Positions 34,746 to 43,493 of a stretch of DNA of 54,920 nt are shown here, one piece after another. The position numbers were made by a program, and so were the translations under genes. The stretch spans positions 1-54,920 of the IMG/VR virus record IMGVR_UViG_3300025410_000024, one strand, 5' to 3'. Position 1 is the stretch's first letter; every line of letters starts with the position of its first letter. The stretch is from a virus. Below the pieces are notes generated by a model, which was not told where the DNA came from, made no database searches, and saw nothing but the letters and a program-made list of their open reading frames with translations.

Positions 34746-37181
34746 TTATTTTGCCAAACCTGCTAATTTTAAAATATCTTCTTTTGGGTCCATTGCTTGT
34801 TTCATACCTTGTTTTGCTAAATGTTTGGCCATATTTTTATCTTTGATTGTATTTCCAAATTCATCTTTATGTGGGCCTGTATGTGTTGTATAAGGGGGAT
34901 TAAATGGAGGTGTTTCTTTTTTATCAGTTTTTTCTGAGTCTTGTTCACCTATGCCTTCTACTTTGGTTTTAATATTGCCTACTAATTCTTTTAAACGTGC
35001 TAGTCCATCTGTATGATCTACTGGACTAATTTGACCGTGACGTTGTTGCCATTCATTGGTAAGTTTTTCCATAAATGCTTCGGCCATTTTAGCAGCCTGC
35101 TCGCCTGCATCTTCTCCAAACTTTTCTGCAATAGCTTTTTTAACATCTAATGCAATACCTTCTTCTCCACGGAATGGGCCTACATTTGGGTTATCTCTAT
35201 TGTAAAAACTTTTAACAATTTTTGCTACTTCTTTGATCATTGCTTTTGGATCTGCATCTTCCATTGTGCCTACAGCATAACCATTCATACCTATATCATT
35301 ATTTTCAAATGCTGGCATAATTCCGTGAACTGTAGCAACACCCGATCCTCCTTGACCAGTAGGAGTTGTTTCCGTAGTCGGTTGTTCCTCTGGCGCACCG
35401 ACTTCTTGCGAAGCAGGTTCGGTTTCACTCATTCCTAATGCTACTGCTAATTCTGGATAATCTTCATTGGCCCAAATTTTAAAAACTTCAAGTGCATCAG
35501 TTGTAGAATCAACATTTGCCATATCTTTTAATTTTGTTTCTAAATCAGTGTCATCTAATCCAAATTCTTGAAAGAATTGAATAGCAGTTTGTCCGTCGAG
35601 ACCTAACTCTAATTCAGGGCCGCCTGATGTGCCTTGTGGTAATTGTAGTATTGCTTGTTTTAATTCTTCAATTTGATCGTTGGTTAATTTGCCTTGTTCT
35701 ACTGATTCGGCCCAAGATTCAAATGCATCTAGTTCATTCTCTTTAACTGATTCATCTGTTTCGGTATGACCGTGTATTAAACAATGTTCTTCACCTAACT
35801 CGTCACAAGTACACTCTGAACTTTCGCCTACATAAGTATCTAAATCAACCTTGTTTGCCTCGCTCATAATTTTATGCAACAGTGGGAAATATGCTGCCAA
35901 TTCTTCTTGGAAATTTGTTTGTGTAAATTTTTGTTTATATTCTTCCATAGCAACAGCATCTAGTTCAATGCTGTCGGTGACTGGTTCTTGAAATTCCGAC
36001 ATCCATTTTTCATAATGATGACGTTTACCTAATGCCTCAATTTGCGCCTTTAGTTCGTTAAGGCGGCCTATGGCTCGCTCTGTAATTCCTGTTGCATCAT
36101 CGTGCAAGGTGGCTTTGTGTATTTTTCTTTGAAATTCTTGTAATTGTGCGATTTGTTCGCTCATTTTAATAATTGCTTTGCCTGCTGGATCATGTGGAAT
36201 GCCACCGTGATCTACGTGTTGTGCCATGGCGAATGCACCAGCTGGGTGAATGAAAGGATATTTAAATCTTTCCCCATCGTGATTCTGAATAAAGATTGCC
36301 TTGATGTTTTTCTTTTGACTACGAGCACCTGGATACATTTCATCTACTGCTCGAGCATGACGAACAATAACTTCTGTTTGTCCTTTTACTGCACGGCTAG
36401 TTTTCTTTGTGCTTTTTTGATTCCAACGGCTTTCTCCTAGATGTTGCTGTGTCCTGCTTTTTAGCATCGATAATAATTTTTCAGCAACCTCTTCAGGATA
36501 ATCTTCGTATGCGCTACCTAAATCATATTGTAATTTATCAAATTCCTTTTGGATATAGCGACCAACAGGATGTGTTATAGAATCCCCGGCATCTACTATT
36601 TTCAAAATAGTATCACTATTAAATTCTGGGCTGTTTACTACTTTACCAACTTTTTGCATCAAGGCATTGTTATCAACACTAGGACTCATTCTTGATATCA
36701 AACGATCACGTGGAGTGTTTGTTAATTCGCGTCCAGCGTTTTCTGATACGCCTTTTTTGATTTTTTTAGTTTCGTTCATATTCATAGTAGGTTCTTCCTT
36801 GGGGCCTTGCGTAGTAGCAAGATGTTGAAAATCGTTTTTGTCAAGATTTGTTTTAGCAATGTCTCTAGTATCAAATCTCAGTAATCTTCGCATAGCAAAA
36901 AATCTCATTTCTTTTAAGAAACTGTACCACTCTTTTTTAGCAGGGTCATCTTGATTTTCTGTAATGCCTTGGCTATAGTAAACCTTTAGGCTACCTAGAT
37001 CGTTTAGGCTAATGCTAACACGGCCTAGATTGTTGCCTTCTAAGACAAAGTCAAAATCAAAGAAACGAGCCTCTGCGGGATCAATGGTAACTGCACCTGT
37101 TTCGTCGCCCATTTCTAAATTTGAGAAACGTGAGCGGACTTTGTCAAACAGGTCTTGGGAAATAATTTGAATAGGTTTCAT
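34746..37181 (-). CDS. Large conserved hypothetical protein, 811 aa
   Basis: The N-terminal 125 residues (IQIISQDLFDKVRSRFSNLE, then AEARFFDFDFVLEGNNLGRV) form a mixed domain that I associate with cyanophage-like T4 phages. Residues 250-400 are helical, and CTCDELGEEHCLIHGH near 453-468 is a probable metal site. An acidic, Gly/Pro/Thr-rich linker (about 590-640) and a charged C-terminus follow. Position next to terminase and a late promoter (TATAAATA, 5 bases from ATG) suggest a virion or head-associated protein. No enzymatic motif is seen. Confidence 0.7.
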   Translation of the reverse strand: MKPIQIISQDLFDKVRSRFSNLEMGDETGAVTIDPAEARFFDFDFVLEGNNLGRVSISLNDLGSLKVYYSQGITENQDDPAKKEWYSFLKEMRFFAMRRLLRFDTRDIAKTNLDKNDFQHLATTQGPKEEPTMNMNETKKIKKGVSENAGRELTNTPRDRLISRMSPSVDNNALMQKVGKVVNSPEFNSDTILKIVDAGDSITHPVGRYIQKEFDKLQYDLGSAYEDYPEEVAEKLLSMLKSRTQQHLGESRWNQKSTKKTSRAVKGQTEVIVRHARAVDEMYPGARSQKKNIKAIFIQNHDGERFKYPFIHPAGAFAMAQHVDHGGIPHDPAGKAIIKMSEQIAQLQEFQRKIHKATLHDDATGITERAIGRLNELKAQIEALGKRHHYEKWMSEFQEPVTDSIELDAVAMEEYKQKFTQTNFQEELAAYFPLLHKIMSEANKVDLDTYVGESSECTCDELGEEHCLIHGHTETDESVKENELDAFESWAESVEQGKLTNDQIEELKQAILQLPQGTSGGPELELGLDGQTAIQFFQEFGLDDTDLETKLKDMANVDSTTDALEVFKIWANEDYPELAVALGMSETEPASQEVGAPEEQPTTETTPTGQGGSGVATVHGIMPAFENNDIGMNGYAVGTMEDADPKAMIKEVAKIVKSFYNRDNPNVGPFRGEEGIALDVKKAIAEKFGEDAGEQAAKMAEAFMEKLTNEWQQRHGQISPVDHTDGLARLKELVGNIKTKVEGIGEQDSEKTDKKETPPFNPPYTTHTGPHKDEFGNTIKDKNMAKHLAKQGMKQAMDPKEDILKLAGLAK

Positions 37182-37186
37182 ACGCT

Positions 37187-37194
37187 TATTTATA
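37187..37194 (-). promoter_or_regulatory. T4 late promoter TATAAATA, 5 nt before ATG
   Basis: Perfect TATAAATA on the - strand, then AGCGT and the ATG at 37181. It fills the gap behind the terminase stop codon. Confidence 0.8.
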
Positions 37195-38781
37195 TTAAAA
37201 TGTGTTTATATAAATGGGCAAAGGCATTATCCACTCATCCTCTACTTCTTCCCGCATTTTATCGTAAATTGCAGGATCCCATTCTTGTAATATAATTGCC
37301 ATACGTAGGGCAAGTAAAATACTACTAACTAGGTCATCGTGTGTTCCTGTTTTACCTGAAAAACTTATGCCTTTGGCAACAAAAGTTTTAAGTTCACTGA
37401 TCAGAGACTTTGAATTTAACTTCATTCTGTTGCTTTCGATAAGGTGTTTTAGTTTAGCACAGATAGAGATTTTACTGGTATGTGTTGTATTAAACCCTTT
37501 TCTAAATCTGCGGACGTGACCTTTCTTTATTGGTTCACTTAAAAATAATCCACGAATACTTTCCTCACCTATTTCATTGATAGTAACAAGTGCCGCTTCT
37601 CCTACAGTATTATTTTCAACAGAGTAATATAAACTTGCCTGCGATCCTTTGTCAGCACACTCTTTGTCAATAAAATTACAAATATCTCTTAGTATTCTAA
37701 CCTGCCCCTGTATCGGGGTAGTATTATGATGCCACTCTGCAACTTGTTCAAAAGATGGTAATTCTAATACCTGTATGGCCGCAGGATCTCCACCGGTGCC
37801 TAAACTAGGATCTAGTGCTACGATATATGTACGCTTGGGATCTATTTTTTTATACCAACGACATTGACCCATTTTCATAATAGGTTCTTTGCCTTCTAAG
37901 TCTGCTAATTTTATAGCACTTATAAGTGTTTCATCAAATACCAAGAATTCACAATCGTGTTCTCGACGGAAACGTTCTTCTCCAATACGACTACGTTCAA
38001 CTTCAGCCCAAGCTTCGTCTCGTTCAGGATGTTCACTCCAATGAGCCTTGAATGGAAAAAATCCATTTTTTCCTGTAAGTGTGCTGTTTCCGAATTCATC
38101 TGTACGCTTATTTGCTTCGTGCCATATTTGTGCAAATTGATCCTCGTCACTGTTAGGAGTGCTTGTAATAATTGCTTTACCACCAGTAGCAAGTGTAGGT
38201 GAAATTGAAGTCCAGAATTCACTGGCTACATTAGGCGGAACAAACGCAAACTCATCTGCGTATAGTAATGATAGTGACATACCACGACCTGTTGTTTCAG
38301 TTGTTGTCTGTGCTACAATACGACTACCATTTTCAAACTCTATACTTTGTTTGTTATAACTTGTACAACCTGCACGAATATGATCTGGACACATTTCGTA
38401 GGCATAACGAATACGTGCCATAATTTCCTGTGCGCCAGTATATTTGTGTGCGGCAATTAATATTGTACTATCTGGTATGAACATCGCAAACCATAATAGA
38501 TAACCTGATGCAGTAGTGGTCTTACCTGTTTGTCTAGGTAACAAATTTATATTAAATCTATGTTGGTGATAGCTGTCAATTAATCTACGCTGATATTCAA
38601 ATGCTTCGTATTTTAACTTACCTTTAACAGGATGTTGAATAAAGAAAAAATTGTCTAAAAAATGATGCGGACCATTAACAGGGTCCATACATTTACCCAG
38701 GTCAATAATATCTTGTTCAGTAAACTTTTGTGTACTGTGCGGACTTTTAACTAACTTACCGTCTAAATTTTTTGATCCCAT
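37195..38781 (-). CDS. gp17: Terminase large subunit (gp17-like), 528 aa
   Basis: The ATPase domain has Walker A LLPRQTGKTTT (80-90) and Walker B LLYADEFAF (about 172-180), with the coupling motif ITSTPN. The nuclease domain begins with VALDPSLGTGGDP (first catalytic Asp, about 324) and ends with GTHDDLVSSILLAL (last catalytic Asp). It powers DNA packaging and cuts the concatemer. Shorter than T4 gp17 (610). The late promoter ATTAAATA lies 5 bases before the ATG. Confidence 0.95.
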   Translation of the reverse strand: MGSKNLDGKLVKSPHSTQKFTEQDIIDLGKCMDPVNGPHHFLDNFFFIQHPVKGKLKYEAFEYQRRLIDSYHQHRFNINLLPRQTGKTTTASGYLLWFAMFIPDSTILIAAHKYTGAQEIMARIRYAYEMCPDHIRAGCTSYNKQSIEFENGSRIVAQTTTETTGRGMSLSLLYADEFAFVPPNVASEFWTSISPTLATGGKAIITSTPNSDEDQFAQIWHEANKRTDEFGNSTLTGKNGFFPFKAHWSEHPERDEAWAEVERSRIGEERFRREHDCEFLVFDETLISAIKLADLEGKEPIMKMGQCRWYKKIDPKRTYIVALDPSLGTGGDPAAIQVLELPSFEQVAEWHHNTTPIQGQVRILRDICNFIDKECADKGSQASLYYSVENNTVGEAALVTINEIGEESIRGLFLSEPIKKGHVRRFRKGFNTTHTSKISICAKLKHLIESNRMKLNSKSLISELKTFVAKGISFSGKTGTHDDLVSSILLALRMAIILQEWDPAIYDKMREEVEDEWIMPLPIYINTF

Positions 38782-38786
38782 AATAT

Positions 38787-38794
38787 TATTTAAT
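38787..38794 (-). promoter_or_regulatory. T4-type late promoter, 5 nt before ATG
   Basis: ATTAAATA on the - strand, then ATATT, then the terminase ATG at 38781. Confidence 0.65.
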
Positions 38795-38823
38795 GAAAAA
38801 AATAGCCTCCGAAGAGGCTATTT
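38795..38823 (-). terminator. Strong terminator with TTCG loop (- strand)
   Basis: On the - strand, AAATAGCCTC-TTCG-GAGGCTATTT continues into a T-run (38801-38795). It ends the transcript of the gene at 38845 just before the terminase promoter. Confidence 0.9.
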
Positions 38824-38844
38824 GGATTGTATTTGTTTTAACAA

Positions 38845-39699
38845 TTACATCTGAGGAGCAACATAACCGTGTGCGTTTTCCAAATCATACCAGGCACACA
38901 TCTTACCTTGACACATTGCTACAATTACAGGAGATCCTCGATCATCAATAGCATCTACTTGCAAACTTTTTTTCTTAAGAAAGTTTACAAAACTTTGTGT
39001 AGCCTTGTCATCATTGTCAGTGTAACGACCTTTGAAATTTGGTTCATTTCCGTTAACAAATTGTTCATAGTCTTGATCACCTCTAACACTATGCCATTCG
39101 TCACTGCCTGGAGAATTTATATGTGGAACACTTTCTGCAATGAATTTTTGATATTCGGCCATTAATGATTCATATGTAGCAGTAGGTTGTGTACCAATAC
39201 GTTTTTCACCATTACTTGTTTCACCTGCGCCACCTTGATTTTCGTGATTAGCAAATTCTTCAGCATCGAACGCATTTGCACTATTAGGATCAGCAGGAGT
39301 ATTATCCCAACTTTCGTCAGTTTCTTCCTCATCACCTTCTTCGTCATCCATATGAAGTTTATCAATTACTCCACGCATAACTTCGCCATCACTAGAAGAA
39401 GGACCAACTGATGCAACAGGTTCAGCTGTTAATGTCATTGGTTCAGGTTCAATACCTAAGTGCTCTGGCTCTACTTTCTGTAGCCCAGCAAGACTCATGA
39501 TATCTTTAAGCATACCGCTTAGTTCTTCACCGCTACCTGCTGTCATATTGATACTAGCAGGAGTGTGTGATTGTCCTGGCATTATACCCATTGGCCCACA
39601 TTCAGCTATATCTGAGCTTTCAGCAATAACTGCAGGTTCTGTAGTTAAACTATTTGAATCTAGTTCTGCAAGGCGTTTTAATACATCGATCATTTGCAT
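38845..39699 (-). CDS. Acidic structural-region protein, 284 aa
   Basis: The N-terminal MQMIDVLKRLAELDSNSLTT (a second ATG follows two codons later) is conserved in T4-like marine phages. Residues 40-170 are low-complexity, acidic and Pro/Gly-rich. The C-terminal 90 residues form a compact domain (SFVNFLKKKSLQVDAIDDRG, then MCQGKMCAWYDLENAHGYVA). It lies between gp16- and gp17-type genes. A head or core protein is possible but not shown. Confidence 0.65.
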   Translation of the reverse strand: MQMIDVLKRLAELDSNSLTTEPAVIAESSDIAECGPMGIMPGQSHTPASINMTAGSGEELSGMLKDIMSLAGLQKVEPEHLGIEPEPMTLTAEPVASVGPSSSDGEVMRGVIDKLHMDDEEGDEEETDESWDNTPADPNSANAFDAEEFANHENQGGAGETSNGEKRIGTQPTATYESLMAEYQKFIAESVPHINSPGSDEWHSVRGDQDYEQFVNGNEPNFKGRYTDNDDKATQSFVNFLKKKSLQVDAIDDRGSPVIVAMCQGKMCAWYDLENAHGYVAPQM

Positions 39700-39703
39700 A
39701 ATA

Positions 39704-40333
39704 TTAATTTCCGTTAAGTGCTTTTACAACATAAGTTCCTTGATCTTTAGCGATAGGGCTAGTTGTATTCTGTGGAAAATCATTTGATGTTTTTCCTGGG
39801 TTTTTCATAATGTCATCTGGCGTAGGAGTAGGGATTTGTTCTCCCATTTCTTTACGTTGTAATTTCAAAATGTCATTTAATTCTTTTACAAATCCAGAAT
39901 TGTATTTGTCACCATAGTAATCTTCAAATTGTGGATTGCCAGCTTCTTTATAATCTGGATCATCTAATAAAGCACCTTCACGTTTTTCTGTAGGTGTTTG
40001 ATATTCTTCGCTTGGCTCGCCTGGACGACGAACCACTAGTTTTTGTTTACTAACACCTAATTCTGTGCTTAGGTATTCAGTTAGTTCTTGCTGTGTTGTA
40101 GGATAATCTAACGTAACTTCGTAGATGCTCACTTCGCAATTTCTAACCTGTGGAAAATCCAAAGGTAATGCTTGGATAGGAGTAGTAGCAGACTTTTTAA
40201 AACTGTTTAAGACATAACGTCCTAACAATGTTTTTAAAGAATCTTCTTGCTCGGTAGTAAAATCTCCGGCGATTTTAACGCGGAAAGGATACTGTTTTTT
40301 TGACTCGGATAGGTATTCTTTGAAGTTTTTCAT
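39704..40333 (-). CDS. Conserved protein of the packaging region, 209 aa
   Basis: MKNFKEYLSESKK is a frequent start of virion and scaffold-associated proteins in T4-like phages. Residues 15-110 look like a two-layer sheet (YPFRVKIAGDFTTEQEDSLK, then CEVSIYEVTLDYPTTQQELT). The C-terminus is disordered. A late-type AATAAATA lies 7 bases before the ATG. The function is unknown. Confidence 0.65.
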   Translation of the reverse strand: MKNFKEYLSESKKQYPFRVKIAGDFTTEQEDSLKTLLGRYVLNSFKKSATTPIQALPLDFPQVRNCEVSIYEVTLDYPTTQQELTEYLSTELGVSKQKLVVRRPGEPSEEYQTPTEKREGALLDDPDYKEAGNPQFEDYYGDKYNSGFVKELNDILKLQRKEMGEQIPTPTPDDIMKNPGKTSNDFPQNTTSPIAKDQGTYVVKALNGN

Positions 40334-40339
40334 AGTAAG

Positions 40340-40816
40340 TTATTTATTCATATTTTTAATTTTTTCTAGAATGGAGTTACGGTCTGTAATAATAAACCCT
40401 TGTCCTTCTACAGTATTTCCGTCTCCGCCTTCCCCGTGCTTTTTATCAATAGCTAGCTTTTTTAGTTGTAAATCAACCATTTTTAGCTTTTTGTCAATTT
40501 TATTGGTTTTTGCTTGAATAGCGGCATTCATCATTTGCGCGGCTACTTCAAACATTCTAACACCGTGCCTAGGATCAACATTCATGCCTAAATCATATAG
40601 TGCATCGTAGGCTTCTTCTGCTTTCTTAGATAACGCATCTAACTCAGCATCGGCCATATCTCCTAGTCCTTGCACCCTAGGAAGTGCGGCAGCAATTTTG
40701 TCAAATTCTTCTAATTTATCTTGTAGATTTATTACAGGAACAGGAGTAGCTGTAGGAGGAATTACCAGCTCCTCATCAGGTGTTAGATCAAATAATTCTT
40801 CTAATTTTTTAGTCAT
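40340..40816 (-). CDS. gp16: Terminase small subunit (gp16-like), 158 aa
   Basis: LSKKAEEAYDALYDLGMNVD, RMFEVAAQMMNAAIQAKTNK, KIDKKLKMVDLQLKKLAIDK and ITDRNSILEKIKNMNK all match gp16 of T4 relatives; T4 gp16 has 164 residues. It forms rings that recognise concatemeric DNA and stimulate gp17. The helical middle is the oligomerisation coiled coil. Confidence 0.85.
   Translation of the reverse strand: MTKKLEELFDLTPDEELVIPPTATPVPVINLQDKLEEFDKIAAALPRVQGLGDMADAELDALSKKAEEAYDALYDLGMNVDPRHGVRMFEVAAQMMNAAIQAKTNKIDKKLKMVDLQLKKLAIDKKHGEGGDGNTVEGQGFIITDRNSILEKIKNMNK
40341..40348 (-). promoter_or_regulatory. T4-type late promoter, 7 nt before ATG
   Basis: AATAAATA on the - strand followed by ACTTACT and the ATG at 40333. 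Confidence 0.55.
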
Positions 40817-40824
40817 AATTGTAC

Positions 40825-41262
40825 TTATTTCTTTTTAGATCCTTGATGGAAAATATCCGATTCATTAATGACTCTAAATTTAATTCCTTGTTGTCTACAC
40901 CACGCACCTGCGGCTTCCCACTTTGCTATATTTTTTACATACTGTGCTTGATTGTATGAACTTTTTCCAACTTTTTCTACCATCATTTGATTGGCTGGTT
41001 TTATTTCTATTAGTTCAACGTGTTTTTTTAATTTTTTGTCAACGTATGTAATTAAAAAATCTGGAATGTATACTGTACTCTTTCCTGTTAACGGATCTCG
41101 ATATGGGATTTTAACACACTCACTGGCCCATTGTTGTACGCTGGGATTATTATCGCAAAAGCTCATAAATGTAAATTCCCAACTACTTCTATAAACAGGA
41201 TCTTTTGATCCTAGATATTTTTCAGGATTTTTTATTTTATAAATCCCTTGACTAAATTTCAT
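40825..41262 (-). CDS. gp4: Head completion nuclease-fold protein (gp4-like), 145 aa
   Basis: IKNPEKYLGSKDPVYRSSWE, MSFCDNNPSVQQWASECVKI, PYRDPLTGKSTVYIPDF and LIEIKPANQ match gp4 of T4-like phages. The E-x-x-SSWE, PD and E-x-K residues form the PD-(D/E)xK-like nuclease core. It completes DNA-filled heads, perhaps by trimming the end. Length close to T4 gp4 (150). Confidence 0.85.
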   Translation of the reverse strand: MKFSQGIYKIKNPEKYLGSKDPVYRSSWEFTFMSFCDNNPSVQQWASECVKIPYRDPLTGKSTVYIPDFLITYVDKKLKKHVELIEIKPANQMMVEKVGKSSYNQAQYVKNIAKWEAAGAWCRQQGIKFRVINESDIFHQGSKKK

Positions 41263-41633
41263 AACAATATATTTCTACCAATTTCTGGATTTGTTGCAAA
41301 CGGTGGTGCATATCCTAGTAGGCTTGTTTTAAATCTATTGTAGTTTATAATTTCTGCAACCAACGCACTAATTTCAACACTGTTTAATCCTTGCAATGTA
41401 TCCATAATTTGCAAAGGATTATAATTATCTTTTTGGGCCTGTTTTATTATGATGATAGCAACTGCCTCTGCCGAATTACTGTCAAACCCTCTAGAAGTAA
41501 AAAATCCTTTAATGGCATCGAGCACATTAGAATTAATTTCTAAAGGTGTTGAATACAATGTGTTAATAGCTTGTACAGTCAATGAATCACCGTTAATTGT
41601 GGTCGATGGTAAGTTTGTATACTGATTACTCAT
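41259..41633 (-). CDS. Conserved tail-region protein, 124 aa
   Basis: LEINSNVLDAIKGFFTSRGF, then VAIIIIKQAQKDNYNPLQIM and LQGLNSVEISALVAEIINYN are landmarks of a small protein that accompanies tail tube genes in cyanophage-like phages. It is helical and 4 bases overlap gene 4. A baseplate or tail-completion role is likely, but I cannot assign a T4 number. Confidence 0.65.
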   Translation of the reverse strand: MSNQYTNLPSTTINGDSLTVQAINTLYSTPLEINSNVLDAIKGFFTSRGFDSNSAEAVAIIIIKQAQKDNYNPLQIMDTLQGLNSVEISALVAEIINYNRFKTSLLGYAPPFATNPEIGRNILL

Positions 41634-41635
41634 TA

Positions 41636-42769
41636 TTATTTCTTTGTTGTTATATTAGATAGTAATGCGTTAGTGGTTCCGTCAGTGCTACGATTTGAAT
41701 ATATAGTAATTCCATTATTTCCAACACCGCCTGTGTTAGATACATTAGATGGCTGTGATAGTCCAGCGGCAATAGATCCTGCTAGTATACCCGATGCAAT
41801 GCTATATCCTTCTTTGGCAACACTAGACTTGTTAAGATTTCCAGCATTCTGTACCAATGTTTTTGCCTGTAATGCAACACCTAGATAATCTAATGGATTG
41901 CTTGCTGTTGCTAATAATCCATTTTCTCCAAATATTGTATTAGCCCCGTCAATTACTCCGCCTGGTCCAAAAAGATTTCCACTTCCGCCTATTCCAATTG
42001 GGCTAGGTGTAGTATCATAATATACCGGAGCGAATCCAACAGGACTTTTACCTCGAACAATCTTTCCTTTTTTATATACCACAGTCTCGTATGCTGTTTG
42101 CATTTTATTTGTTAATGTTCTACTATCTTCTTGGGAAACTGTATCGTGCGTCCATTCTGTAATCATAGGATTAACAAGAGTAATTTGCGTGAAATCTGCA
42201 ACACCGTGCCCTTTGTGCATAACGTAGATATCAATGCTATCAAAGAATGGAATAGATTGAAAATTATCTAAACCATATGCATAATTGTACTGCTTATATT
42301 TTGTATCTCCAAATTCTGTTACTTTTGATTTACCAGAGATAGAACCATACACGCTGTCCATATAATAATATTGATAATAATTTTGCCAGAGATCATTTGT
42401 TATATCACTATTATCATCATGAAACTCTATACTAACAGGACTATAAGTTAATTTTGTTTGTACAACAGTTTTTCTATTATACTGATTTAGTGTTTCTGTT
42501 CCTGTACTAAATTTAGGAAGCTCTATTCTTTTAACTAATAATCCAACATCTTTCCTTCCTTTTTCTAGCCAACTTTTATCAATTACTGCGGATGGATTGA
42601 TATTAAAATTAACAAAGTATAGAAAATTAACCTTAGGTGTTCGTGCATAATTATTACGAACATAAAGTCTGTCGGCGTGTTGGTAGTCTTTCATACTGGC
42701 ATTGCCGCCAGAATCGCCAAGTATTCCACTTGCCGCACTACCTAAAAAATTTGTGAATGCATTACTCAT
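41636..42769 (-). CDS. Tail tube/baseplate-tube protein (gp54- or gp19-like), 377 aa
   Basis: KDYQHADRLYVRNNYARTPK, then VNFLYFVNFNINPSA, LVKRIELPKFSTGTETLNQY and IEFHDDNSDITNDLWQNYYQ match tube-fold proteins of T4-like phages that are annotated as gp54 or gp19-like. The N-terminal 250 residues carry the tube fold; the Gly/Ala/Asn-rich C-terminus is extended. It probably starts the tube on the baseplate. The late promoter GCTAAATA sits 5 bases before the ATG. Confidence 0.7.
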   Translation of the reverse strand: MSNAFTNFLGSAASGILGDSGGNASMKDYQHADRLYVRNNYARTPKVNFLYFVNFNINPSAVIDKSWLEKGRKDVGLLVKRIELPKFSTGTETLNQYNRKTVVQTKLTYSPVSIEFHDDNSDITNDLWQNYYQYYYMDSVYGSISGKSKVTEFGDTKYKQYNYAYGLDNFQSIPFFDSIDIYVMHKGHGVADFTQITLVNPMITEWTHDTVSQEDSRTLTNKMQTAYETVVYKKGKIVRGKSPVGFAPVYYDTTPSPIGIGGSGNLFGPGGVIDGANTIFGENGLLATASNPLDYLGVALQAKTLVQNAGNLNKSSVAKEGYSIASGILAGSIAAGLSQPSNVSNTGGVGNNGITIYSNRSTDGTTNALLSNITTKK

Positions 42770-42774
42770 AATAA

Positions 42775-42782
42775 TATTTAGC
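42775..42782 (-). promoter_or_regulatory. T4-type late promoter, 5 nt before ATG
   Basis: GCTAAATA on the - strand, TTATT, then the ATG at 42769. Confidence 0.65.
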
Positions 42783-42786
42783 CAAT

Positions 42787-42814
42787 AAAAAAGCCTGGGG
42801 TTTAAGCCAGGCTT
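42787..42814 (-). terminator. Intrinsic terminator of the tube gene (- strand)
   Basis: AAGCCTGG/CCAGGCTT, 8 bp, 8-nt loop, T6 on the - strand, located 16 bases after the gene 19 stop codon. Confidence 0.9.
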
Positions 42815-42830
42815 AGTAGAGCGTAATTGT

Positions 42831-43466
42831 TTAACCGCCGATAGCTAATGTACGTACTGTACGACCAACTGTTTCGCCGATTCCAACTGCATTTCCTGAA
42901 GAATCCACTTGTAGTGCATTGTCGTAACAGATTGATAGAGAAATGTCCATTGGATCTGTTGCGTTACTATAATCACCACCTTGGTATGTTGCTTGTTTAA
43001 TCCAACATCCGTGATATTCAAACGCTTCTAATACAACTGGCTCATACGCTCCGTTGCCCCCGTCTAATATTTCAACACGCATTAGGAACTTATAATCAAT
43101 ACCAGATGCGGCACCTGACTGCTCAAAGAAGTCAAATTGTTTCTGCATCTGTTCACCAACTTTACGTGTTACTGCATTAGTCACATCATCACGTAATGTA
43201 AGTGTTGCATCTGTAAAACTATGTTTTCCTGCAAGTTTTACTGTACTATTGTAAACAGCTAACTTGATTTCATCAAAACTAATTACAGGACGAGTTACGT
43301 TCATAACCTGTTTAGTAAGTTCTGTTGCAGGTGTACCAGCTATGCCAAATCCGTCTAAGGTAACGCGGAAACGATATCTTAGTTTTGGCATCAACAAACC
43401 TTGAGTATTAGAACTCTGATCTGTCGAAAGCGGTACTGTAAATCTACTTAAATTTGAAATTGGCAT
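42831..43466 (-). CDS. gp19: Tail tube protein (gp19-like), 211 aa
   Basis: LLMPKLRYRFRVTLDGFGIA, then VMNVTRPVISFDEIKLAVYN, and FEYHGCWIKQATYQGGDYSN match gp19. It is slightly longer than T4 gp19 (163). It polymerises into the inner tube through which DNA passes. ATG after CAAGGAGCATTTAA, with a late promoter AATAAATA (43486-43493) and a normal leader. Confidence 0.9.
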   Translation of the reverse strand: MPISNLSRFTVPLSTDQSSNTQGLLMPKLRYRFRVTLDGFGIAGTPATELTKQVMNVTRPVISFDEIKLAVYNSTVKLAGKHSFTDATLTLRDDVTNAVTRKVGEQMQKQFDFFEQSGAASGIDYKFLMRVEILDGGNGAYEPVVLEAFEYHGCWIKQATYQGGDYSNATDPMDISLSICYDNALQVDSSGNAVGIGETVGRTVRTLAIGG

Positions 43467-43485
43467 TTAAATGCTCCTTGTTCTT

Positions 43486-43493
43486 TATTTATT
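43486..43493 (-). promoter_or_regulatory. T4-type late promoter with leader
   Basis: AATAAATA on the - strand, 19 bases before the gene 19 ATG; an AAGGAG Shine-Dalgarno lies between. Confidence 0.65.

Noticed and set aside
38845-40333. Assignment of the genes at 38845 and 39704 to T4 prohead core genes 67/68
   Set aside because: Position and acidity are suggestive, but no sequence landmark supports it.
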